64,000 bases of DNA from Alistipes sp. (GTDB taxonomy: Bacteria; Bacteroidota; Bacteroidia; Bacteroidales; Rikenellaceae), in the NCBI GenBank assembly GCA_021201825.1, contig JAJQED010000004.1, forward strand, positions 62,001 through 126,000. The letters run 5' to 3'. Position numbers and translations under genes: made by a program. The notes under the pieces were generated by a model that made no database searches, was not told where the DNA came from, and saw only the letters and a program-made list of their open reading frames with translations. The stretch's first letter is position 1. Each line of letters starts with the position of its first letter. Positions 8,830-18,300 of this stretch are shown here, one piece after another.

Positions 8830-10225
8830 GGTCACTTCCGGCTCGTCATTGTACGGAGTTATGGCTTACAATCAGATGAAGATTGACACGGGATGTGGAG
8901 AAATTATCCATTCCAATTCGGTTTATGGAACCGATGGAACCATAGAGTCGATAAGATTATCGGATATTCAAAATGCCTTTGATAAGCGTTTGGATTTAAA
9001 TAAAAACACCCGGAAAAACTTTATTTTCCATGCGTCCATAAATCCCCATCCGCAGGATATAGTTTCCGATCTTGACATGGGATATATTGCCGATTATTAT
9101 ATGGACCAGATGGGATATGGAAACCAACCTTACGTGGTTTATAAACATACAGACATCGACCGTACCCATATACATATCATTGCGCCGAGGATCGATGAGA
9201 ATGGTAATAAGATCGACCACAATAATGAGGGTAAACGTTCCAAACCAATAATGAGAGACCTTGAAAATAAATATAACCTTATACCTTATCAACCAGGGCA
9301 GGTATACGCTATTGATGGAAAACCGAGAATAATTAATTACGCCAATGGCAATCTGCGCCAACAACTCACTTCAGTTGTGCGCTATATAGTTGATAGGTAT
9401 GATTTCCCATCATTAAGGGAGATGAATTCTCTACTAAAGCTGTTCAATATTGCTGGTGAAGATATAAAAGGGGAAGTAGACGGCAGGCAATATCGCGGTT
9501 TACTTTATCACGCACTTGACCAGGATGGTATTCGTGTCGGTCAGGCAGTGAAGTCGAGCAGGATAGGGAAAGACGTAGGTTTGAAAGCACTCGAAAAGAA
9601 ATTCAATAAGACTGAAAAATTATTTAAAGGTGAAATAATTAAGCAAAATAAAGATTACACTTCAATCACACCAAGGATTGACCAAGCTATGGACAGCGCG
9701 AAAAGCTTTTATGAGTTTGAGAATCTATTGCGACAATCACAGATCTGGCCTATTTTCAAAATTAATGAGGATGGACGTATAACCGGAGCGGTATTCCTTG
9801 ACCAAGAAAATCGTGTTGTTTTCAACGGTTCACGGATTGGAAAGAAATATAGTGCCAATGTCTTCCATGAAAAATTCGGGCTTCAGAATAAAGATAGTAA
9901 CGAACCTATTCAACATGTTATTCGCTCTAACGAGAATACTAATAATGAATTGACACAGTACCTTGAACCTGCCGATGAAACGTTGGAAGATATATTAATG
10001 CCGCAAACTGATGATGTCCAAACCCGGGTGGAATATGAATTTGATGACATTCCTATTAGTTGGCTTGAATCAGTTTTGTGGGATGTATGGGACATTAATT
10101 ATGAACAACAGCAGACAAAACCCTATTACATTTCAAAGTCTGCTAACCCAAGACTTTCTCGTGCACCTGAACCACAATTCGAGGTATACAAAAAGAAGAG
10201 GAGAAAAAGAAAACCCAAGTTTTAA
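8819..10225 (+). CDS. mobB: MobB-like relaxase (MOBP family)
   Basis: Relaxase features: 'NPHPQD', 'YVVYKHTDIDRTHIHIIAPRIDENGNKID' (HxH-type metal site). Confidence 0.92.
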   Translation: MIAKVTSGSSLYGVMAYNQMKIDTGCGEIIHSNSVYGTDGTIESIRLSDIQNAFDKRLDLNKNTRKNFIFHASINPHPQDIVSDLDMGYIADYYMDQMGYGNQPYVVYKHTDIDRTHIHIIAPRIDENGNKIDHNNEGKRSKPIMRDLENKYNLIPYQPGQVYAIDGKPRIINYANGNLRQQLTSVVRYIVDRYDFPSLREMNSLLKLFNIAGEDIKGEVDGRQYRGLLYHALDQDGIRVGQAVKSSRIGKDVGLKALEKKFNKTEKLFKGEIIKQNKDYTSITPRIDQAMDSAKSFYEFENLLRQSQIWPIFKINEDGRITGAVFLDQENRVVFNGSRIGKKYSANVFHEKFGLQNKDSNEPIQHVIRSNENTNNELTQYLEPADETLEDILMPQTDDVQTRVEYEFDDIPISWLESVLWDVWDINYEQQQTKPYYISKSANPRLSRAPEPQFEVYKKKRRKRKPKF

Positions 10226-10526
10226 AAGTGACACGTTCATTTAAATTACGTGATTATGCAATAGGTTAAACGCATTGCCGATAACATTTTCTGTAAAAAG
10301 AGAGAGGTGTGATTACTTGTTTAGATACTCCCTACGGACTGATAATGTCATATTTAGGTTTTTTTTTACGCAAGTCGATCACAGGTATTTAAAAAAATAA
10401 TTAATGTCATATTTTTGCCTTTAATTAATTCGCTTAATAATCCAAATAAAACCTTATTACTAACATCGAATTAAACCTCATATGTAATTTATGTAGATCC
10501 AAGGGTAATTATATTTCTAAGATATT

Positions 10527-11231
10527 TTGAAATTTCTTTCATCCGGCAACGCCTTTGTTGCCGTTCTATATAATCCCTATATGATGAAAGGTTGTGTTTA
10601 CCTAAAACTACATTACATGATCACTTCCTCTACAAAATTGTTCCGGACGCTGGCGACTGCCAAAACTCAAAAATTTTTTAAATTATCAGAGTCGTACATT
10701 GAGAGTGCATACAGCGAATTTGTCGATGAACTGGAACAGCTTGTAAGGCGAAAAGCCTATTATTTAGACACACTTAGAAATTTATACAACATTGATGTTG
10801 ATTTAGATTATAATATAGAATTGATATGCAAAGACGTTATGCATGAGCACCGTTTATTGCAAGCCATTATTAAGAGGCTAAAAAGTAAGGTTCAGTATGA
10901 GATTCAGATCGCTAATTTGCGGATGAACAATCCCGAATTGGATGATTTTTCTTCCAAAGATTATCAGTCACCTTTACATTGGGACACAACAGAGTATACC
11001 CAATCTGATCTTATGGAATTGATTAGTGGATTTTACGAGTTGAAAGTATTGCGCTGCATAAATGGTAAGCCTGCGAGTTTGAATATGTTGGTTCAAGAAT
11101 TCCAAAAGTTTGTAAATTTAAAAATCACTAACTCTGATGCAGCCCGCTGTTCTATACTGAACCGAAAAAAGGAGGTTGCCAAATTTACCGGTCGGATGGC
11201 TTCATGCCTTGTTGAACGGAGCCAACTTTGA
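10527..11231 (+). CDS. rteC: RteC-like regulatory protein
   Basis: C-terminal 'YTQSDLMELISGFYELKVLRCINGKPASLNMLVQEFQKFVNL' resembles RteC family; true start probably internal. Confidence 0.7.
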   Translation: MKFLSSGNAFVAVLYNPYMMKGCVYLKLHYMITSSTKLFRTLATAKTQKFFKLSESYIESAYSEFVDELEQLVRRKAYYLDTLRNLYNIDVDLDYNIELICKDVMHEHRLLQAIIKRLKSKVQYEIQIANLRMNNPELDDFSSKDYQSPLHWDTTEYTQSDLMELISGFYELKVLRCINGKPASLNMLVQEFQKFVNLKITNSDAARCSILNRKKEVAKFTGRMASCLVERSQL

Positions 11232-11279
11232 CGGAATGTAAATGAACTAACAGGAACACTTAATTATTATTAGTAAGGC

Positions 11280-11325
11280 AATTAGGTGAGCGAATATTTT
11301 TACCGAAATATTCATTCACCTAATT
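11280..11325 (+). promoter_or_regulatory. 20-bp-arm inverted repeat just upstream of the T4CP start codon
   Basis: aattaggtgagcgaatattt-ttaccg-aaatattcattcacctaatt (18/20 arm match), ends 8 nt before ATG. Confidence 0.7.
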
Positions 11326-11332
11326 TTATATT

Positions 11333-13339
11333 ATGCAATTTGAAGATGATGTAGCTGGTTTAGCCAGCACAATGCACTTTTTAAGGGCAATCAGCATCAT
11401 AGTATTACTCACACACTTTTATTGGTACTGCTACCAGTGGTTTGTCGATATAAATTTAACTCTGGAATTCATTGACAAACTTTTTGTAAACCTTAACCAA
11501 AACGTTGGTTTTTTCAGGCATCCTGTTATCTCAAAATTTTTTTCCATCATTTTTCTATCCCTTTCACTGATAGGAACAAAGAGTGTAAAGACAGAAAGTA
11601 TCACTAACAGGCAAATACTTTGGTCAGGACTTTTAGGATGCTTGTTTTACTTTCCCAATTCCTGGTTATTGTCTTTGTCCGGCTCTATAACATTTAACGC
11701 AGTTGCTTACATTACTGTAAATTCTTTCGGATATCTACTTTTAATATTAAGTGGAGTGTGGATCGGTCGTAAACTTAATTTTAAGTTGGCCGAAGATGTT
11801 TTTAACGATGAAAATGAAAGTTTTTTGCAAGAGGTACAGCCTGTTTACAACGAATATTCGGTTAATCTCCCAACCCAATTTTATTACAAGAAAAAGTGGA
11901 ACAAAGGGACTATAAGTGTGGTTGCTCCGTTTCGCGGCTCAATCGTGATGGGCACACCTGGCTCCGGCAAAACTCATAGTGTTATAAATAACTATATAAA
12001 GCAACACATTGAGAAAGGTTTTGCCATGTACATTTACGACTTCAAATTTGATAACCTTAGTACCATCGCATACAACCATCTATTAAGGCATACAGACAAA
12101 TATAAGGTAAAGCCGTCTTTTTATGTAATAAACTTCGACGATCCCCGTAAGAGTAACCGTTGTAATCCGCTTAATCCGGCACACATGACGGATATAACGG
12201 ATGCCTATGAGTCGGCCTATACGATTATGCTCAACCTTAATAAATCCTGGGTGGAGAAAGCCGGTGACTTTTTTGTAGACAGTCCGATTATTCTTCTGGC
12301 AGCTATAATATGGTATCTTAAAATTTACAAAGAGGGGAAGTATTGCACTTTCCCTCATGCCATTGAATTTCTTAATAAAAAGTACGGAGACATATTCTCT
12401 ATTCTTTCTGCTTATCCGGAACTTGAAAACTATATGAGTCCTTTCCGTGACGCTATGATTGCCGGTGCTAACGAGCAGTTACAAGGGCAAATTGCATCGG
12501 CAAAAATTCCTCTCTCGCGAATGATATCTCCACAGCTTTATTGGGTGATGAGCGGCGATGATTTCACTTTGGACCTTAATAATCCCGAAGAACCAAAAAT
12601 ACTCTGTGTGGGTAATAACCCTGATCGGCAGAGCATATATTCCGCCGCGTTAGGTTTATATAACTCAAGAATAGTAAGGATTATCAATAAAAAAGGAAGA
12701 TTAAAGAGTTCTATTATTATCGATGAGTTGCCTACCATATATTTCAGGGGTCTGGATAATTTGATAGCGACCGCGAGAAGTAATAAAGTTTCTGTTTGTT
12801 TGGGTATTCAGGATTATTCACAGCTTAAAAGAGATTACGGCGAAAATGAAAGCAATGTGATAATGAACACCGTCGGAAATATCTTCAGTGGCCAGGTGGT
12901 GGGTGAGACTGCACGAATGCTATCTGACCGGTTTGGTAGAAATGTACAGAAGAGAGAATCCATATCAGTCGCTACCGATAGCACTACAACATCAATAAAT
13001 ACTCAAATGGACGTGCTTATACCACAATCGAAGATTAGCACTCTACCTCAAGGTATGTTCGTAGGAGCAGTTGCGGATAACTTCGGCGAAAATCTATCAC
13101 AGAAGATGTTTCATTGCAAGATTTTAGTTGATAGTAAGGTTTTGAAAAATCAAACGGAAAAATATGTTCCAATACCACAAATGTCAACATTCTACAATGA
13201 AAATGGGGAGGATGTAATGGAACAAACAATACAGCTTAATTATATGCGTATCCGGGAAGAGGTGAATAATATAATTAAGGATGAAAAGGAGAGGATTTCA
13301 AAAAACCCGAAGTTATCACATTTGTTAAGCGTGAAGTAG
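11333..13339 (+). CDS. mobC: Type IV coupling protein (TraG/TraD/MobC-like)
   Basis: 668 aa, N-terminal TMs, Walker A 'MGTPGSGKTHSV', 'SIIIDELPTIYFRGLDNLIATARSNKVSVCLGIQDYSQL'. Confidence 0.93.
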   Translation: MQFEDDVAGLASTMHFLRAISIIVLLTHFYWYCYQWFVDINLTLEFIDKLFVNLNQNVGFFRHPVISKFFSIIFLSLSLIGTKSVKTESITNRQILWSGLLGCLFYFPNSWLLSLSGSITFNAVAYITVNSFGYLLLILSGVWIGRKLNFKLAEDVFNDENESFLQEVQPVYNEYSVNLPTQFYYKKKWNKGTISVVAPFRGSIVMGTPGSGKTHSVINNYIKQHIEKGFAMYIYDFKFDNLSTIAYNHLLRHTDKYKVKPSFYVINFDDPRKSNRCNPLNPAHMTDITDAYESAYTIMLNLNKSWVEKAGDFFVDSPIILLAAIIWYLKIYKEGKYCTFPHAIEFLNKKYGDIFSILSAYPELENYMSPFRDAMIAGANEQLQGQIASAKIPLSRMISPQLYWVMSGDDFTLDLNNPEEPKILCVGNNPDRQSIYSAALGLYNSRIVRIINKKGRLKSSIIIDELPTIYFRGLDNLIATARSNKVSVCLGIQDYSQLKRDYGENESNVIMNTVGNIFSGQVVGETARMLSDRFGRNVQKRESISVATDSTTTSINTQMDVLIPQSKISTLPQGMFVGAVADNFGENLSQKMFHCKILVDSKVLKNQTEKYVPIPQMSTFYNENGEDVMEQTIQLNYMRIREEVNNIIKDEKERISKNPKLSHLLSVK

Positions 13340-13352
13340 TTGAAAATATGGT

Positions 13353-13380
13353 AAAAACCGGGGATAACGCCCGGTTTTTT
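13353..13380 (+). terminator. Rho-independent terminator
   Basis: aaaaccggg-gataacg-cccggttttttt after T4CP. Confidence 0.85.
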
Positions 13381-13451
13381 TCATTTGAAATAGCAAACTT
13401 AGATACAGTTAACGGAATAGTTATGAATAGGGCGGAACAGGTTGAAAACCA

Positions 13452-14936
13452 ATGATTGGAGTTAATATATTGCGGACGCATATGAGTCAACCATACTCAA
13501 AATCAATTTCAATTATGGCAAAAAAAACAGATGAAGTAAACAACGAAAAACAGCATCAAAAATTAAGTCCCGACAAAGAGGTTCTTCTTATGTATGATGA
13601 GTCGACAGGTGCAATTAATATGGTGTCGGATATCGATGTTAAAAAAGGTCGACCGACTACCGTAACGCCTCTGGCCGAAAATTCTCACTCTTTTTTCGAA
13701 GCTAAAGAAAGCAGCGTACTTGCGAATTTTCTTAGCGCATCCCGGCAGGGCTGGATGGAGACACAGAACAAAAACAAGTCCCTGCCCCGAGATCAACATC
13801 AAAAACACCAAAGTGAAGTTACCCATTATTTCCGTATTCCTGAATCGATGATGCCGGAAATGGTTGAAGCTGTGAATAAGGTTCATAAAAAAGTTGACGA
13901 TCCGGATAGCAGGAACCTTATGAATAAATACCGGATAAGCGAGAAACAACTTAACCGTATTAAATTCGACATGAAAGATATTCCCTGGCCGGAGCTTGCC
14001 ACGATGGGCATTACCAAAGCCGAAGTTATGGGTGACAAACCGACCCTTGACGGAATGCGTGAGGGACGCGAAATAGTATTGAACAGATCCATGAATCTCT
14101 CCCCGTCTAACAATATGAATATTGATATTCCCGCCAGCAGTCTACAACTTGCCCAAAATAGGGACGGGGATGTTGCGGTAAAACTTCGCGCAGCTTTACC
14201 AGTCGCGGAATTCCTTACACAAGAATTCGAAGAAAAGCATTCGCTATCCAATGATGAGAAGAAAGCTATGATAGCAGGCGAAACCCTCCAGCGCCAACTC
14301 AAGGAATATATCCCGGAGCTCCAGAGAGAAGAGTGGTGCTATGCCGGTTTCTCCAAAGAAACTAACAGAATGGTACTGGTACCCAGATGTGACGTAACAG
14401 TACCCCAGTACCTGATGGGTGGATTTGTAGCTCCTGAAAACAGCGAAGTTTTAAGTAAAGCCGGTCGTACAGAAATACAGAATTGTAAACTTAACGATCA
14501 GGAACGAACACCGTTTACCGGAACATTCCAATATAACGTGCACACCCAAAATTGGGACACCGTTGAAAGGAAATTTCAATCCGTCTATATATATCCTTCT
14601 CTTGCACGTCAACTGGATGAGGGACGACTGAAAGATCTCAAAGAAGGGCTTACAATTCCAGGCAATGGTCTTAAGGGCAGCAATGGTAAAGATTACGACC
14701 ATTTATGCATAAAAATCAATAACCGTACAAACACCCCGGACTATATGTTAAAATCAAGAATGTCAGCGCATGATATTGCAAGTGTTGAAAGCCGATATCC
14801 GGGATCTTTTGATAAGACAGTGAAAATAAATATCGCCGATAAGCCGGCCGAAGAACAAAATAACAACAAAACCCAGGACATCGTTCAAATCCCCCAAGAA
14901 AATAACAATCAGAAGTCTCAAGGACCAAGGAGGTAG
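13452..14936 (+). CDS. DUF4099/DUF3945-like ICE protein
   Basis: 494 aa; duplicated 'GTFQYNVHTQNWDTVERKFQ...' type segment, 'MNIDIPASSLQLAQNRDGDVAVKL', ICE context. Confidence 0.65.
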   Translation: MIGVNILRTHMSQPYSKSISIMAKKTDEVNNEKQHQKLSPDKEVLLMYDESTGAINMVSDIDVKKGRPTTVTPLAENSHSFFEAKESSVLANFLSASRQGWMETQNKNKSLPRDQHQKHQSEVTHYFRIPESMMPEMVEAVNKVHKKVDDPDSRNLMNKYRISEKQLNRIKFDMKDIPWPELATMGITKAEVMGDKPTLDGMREGREIVLNRSMNLSPSNNMNIDIPASSLQLAQNRDGDVAVKLRAALPVAEFLTQEFEEKHSLSNDEKKAMIAGETLQRQLKEYIPELQREEWCYAGFSKETNRMVLVPRCDVTVPQYLMGGFVAPENSEVLSKAGRTEIQNCKLNDQERTPFTGTFQYNVHTQNWDTVERKFQSVYIYPSLARQLDEGRLKDLKEGLTIPGNGLKGSNGKDYDHLCIKINNRTNTPDYMLKSRMSAHDIASVESRYPGSFDKTVKINIADKPAEEQNNNKTQDIVQIPQENNNQKSQGPRR

Positions 14937-14945
14937 CAGGGTAAA

Positions 14946-15389
14946 ATGTCTTTTAATATTAAGTATACCAAAGGTGTATCATACTTCGCAGAAAAACTTC
15001 GCTCATTTATAGCAGAGTTCCATCCAGAAAAAGTTACCCGCGTGAAGATGGTTGAGCGCAGAAGTTACGAGGCAGAACGCGTATATGAGCAGTCAATAAA
15101 AAAAGGGGATGGTGTAGCTAATGCCATTGAAAAGGCAGAAGCGGTTCTTTATCGGGATCTCATTTTCTCGAAGTATGATACCCTTAAAAGAATCCTTACC
15201 GACGAACTCCCGCGGCATGGAAGAAGTTCTATTAACACTCTCATAAAAGAACTGGGTCCCGTTTGTGAGCCTATTTTTCGGCAACATGTCCTTTCGGATG
15301 ATTTTTATAACGAGCCCGAATATAACCGCATGATAACCGAACTTCATTTAGAAGTTCGGGAATTTCTCGACAGACATGGCATTTTTTAA
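14946..15389 (+). CDS. DUF1896-like protein
   Basis: 147 aa, position between DUF3945-type protein and the giant helicase. Confidence 0.65.
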   Translation: MSFNIKYTKGVSYFAEKLRSFIAEFHPEKVTRVKMVERRSYEAERVYEQSIKKGDGVANAIEKAEAVLYRDLIFSKYDTLKRILTDELPRHGRSSINTLIKELGPVCEPIFRQHVLSDDFYNEPEYNRMITELHLEVREFLDRHGIF

Positions 15390-18300
15390 TTCCAAACAAC
15401 ACCTTTCAGATAATCTTGAAGCCATTGGCACAGCTTTCGAATTAAAAAATTCGGGTGCTGTGGCCAATGAGCGTCAACTTCATATCCTGTCTAAATACTC
15501 GGGTTTCGGTGGTCTGCCCTATATATTATACCCGGTGGATACCAACATGCAGAAAAAGGAATTTATCGACGATCCCAATCTGATTCCAATACTTGAAATT
15601 CTTTACAAAACTATTGAGGAAAATAGCTCCGATCACTTACAATACCGTAAGATTGTTGACAACCTTCGGGCATCAGTCCTCACATCCTTTTATACTCCAG
15701 GGCCAATAGTGTCGGCTATGATTGATGCTGTTAAATCAACCGGAATTCAGGTAAATGACTTTCTCGATCCTGCCGCCGGTACAGGCATCTTTTCAAAATA
15801 TGTACAGACCATTTATCCGGCATCTACCCGCTTAAATATAGAGCAGGATATCTTAACTTCTCTAATCCTAAGCCACCTGCGACCTGATGATTTCAACCGA
15901 ATGGGGATATATGAAAACCTGGAGCCGCAGTTTAATGATCATTTTGATTTTGTAGCCTCAAATATACCATTCGGCAATCATCGTGTATTCGATGGATCCT
16001 TTACAAATATTAAAGATAAAGCCAAAAACAAGTCTCTCGAACGGATACATAATTATTATTTTATCAAGGCGATTGATAGCGTAAGGGATGGAGGACTTAT
16101 AGCATTCCTTACCACAAGGGCAGTGCTCGATACGCCGGGGAACGACCTAATAAGGAAGTACATTGCCGAGAAATGTAACTTTATAAGTGCCGTTCGTATG
16201 CCGGATAATTTGTTTACTGCTCATAGCGGTACATCAGCGGGTACGGACATAGTAATTCTACAAAAGAATTCTGGAAAGAAGTATAATGCCCAACGCGACA
16301 AAAAGATAACACAGCTCTTATCATACAAAAACCAGACTTATTACAATCGGCATTTTTGGGAATCACAAAACGTTATTTACACTTCCCGCCAAGAGGGGAC
16401 GAATCAATATGGGAAACCAGCGATAAAATATTTACACGCGGGTACCTATGAAGAAATCGCATCCGAAACAAAACGAATGTTGGTGGCCGATCTGAATCAA
16501 TACTTCGATAAGGAACTCTACACTTCCATACAAAAGGAACCAAATAGCCTGATTGCCGATTTTCATAAAGCTAAAGATCAAATTGTAGTCGAAGAAAAAG
16601 TTAGAATTTCAAAACAGAGTGATTCTTTTCTGGTGCGTATGGGTCTTGTCGATTCCCAAACGGATTCCGTCAATGAGTTGATACCATTCACTGGAGATTT
16701 ACCGGTTTATCCCAAAGAGGGTATGATGGTAAATTATAATGGTGAAATCGGGGTTATCACAAACCTGAAATCATCTACTAAGCAATTTACACCGCTTAAA
16801 TTATCCAATATGCAGAAGATTCAGGCCGAGATCTACCTGGATTTGAGGGATGCTTATCGTAACTTATTTTTCGATGAAGCCGATAATGAGAAAGAGAACG
16901 AGGGGCTGCGCAAAGAATTAAACAACAGCTACAATACATTTCACAAGCATTTCGGCAATCTCAATGACCGTGATAATGTTAAGATGATACTTTTCGATAC
17001 GTGCGGACGTGAGGTTCTATCGCTTGAAAGATTCAAAGACGGAGAGAAAAAGCTTGCCGACATATTCCATCATCCAGTTAACTTTAAAGTAGAAGAAATC
17101 ATCCATACGGATAATACAGTCGACGCATTTGCCCTTTGCCTGGACAAGTTCGCAGACTTTAACCTTTCCTACATCACTGATCTCACGGGAAAAAGCGAGG
17201 CTACTGTTATCGATGAGTTGCGGGGTAGAATCTTCTTCGACCCATCGAAAAATAAATGGGAAATATCGGAGCGATTCCTTGCAGGTAATATTTATGAAAA
17301 GATAGAACAGCTCAATGCGGTTAAGGACCAGTATACGGCGGATAGCCCTTTTGATGATTCAATGCAGGCATTGATAAATGCTATCCCTAAGCCTATTCCG
17401 TTCAATCAATTAGATATTAACTTCGGGGAAAGGTGGTTGCCCATGAGCATTTATAATGAATTTGCCTCCGAATTATTTCAGGTAACAACACGCATTGAAT
17501 ATAATCAGCTTACCGATCAATTTTACATACTCCCGGAAAAAGAAAACGCATTAATCAATGAGAAGTTGGCGGTTAAAGCTTCTTCTGGAACTATCGACGG
17601 TGTAGCAATTATGGGCTATGCTTTTAATGACACAATTCCAGACCTTACCAAAACCATTCTTATTGACGGTAAGCAGCAAAAGGTTACTGACTTTGAAAAA
17701 ATGGATGCATGTCTGAATAAGGTCACCCAAATGCGGGAAGCTTTTGAGGCGTGGCATCTTAAAAGACCGGGAGAGGTTAAGCAAAATATAGTAGATATAT
17801 ACAACCGTAAATTCAATGCCCAGGCCATACCAGAATATGATGGCTCGCATCTAAGTCTTTCTGATCTTAATCTTGAAAATTTAGGATATGATGAAATACG
17901 ACCGAATCAGAAAAATGCTGTTTGGATGTGTCTGCTCAATCAGGGAGGAATTATTGACCATAAAGTCGGCGGAGGGAAAACTTTAATCGGGTGTATCGCG
18001 GCTCATGAAATGAACCGGCTGAAATTGAGAAATAAAGTCGTCATGCTGTGCCTGAAAGCCAATGTAGATAAGGTAGCTACCGAATATATGCTTGCATATC
18101 CAAATGATAGACTGCTTTATCCCTCGGAGGATGATTTTAAACCGGAGAATCGCGAAAGGCTCTTCTACGATATGATGAATAATGACTGGTCTGCTATAAT
18201 AATGACCCATGAACAGTTTGGTAAGATTCGTCAGCCATTAGATGTACAGTATGCCGTACTAATGGATGAACTGGACAGTGTTGATCGCAACCTTCAGCAG

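Noticed and set aside
8996-9364. Antisense ORF over the relaxase gene (and many similar shadow ORFs, e.g. 4525..4911, 13563..13949, 49514..49819, 57478..58023)
   Set aside because: They lie opposite clearly conserved coding sequences and have shadow-frame composition; no independent signals.
13452-14936. Possible toprim/topoisomerase gene
   Set aside because: No toprim or topoisomerase motifs in the translation; better matched to DUF4099/DUF3945-type ICE proteins.
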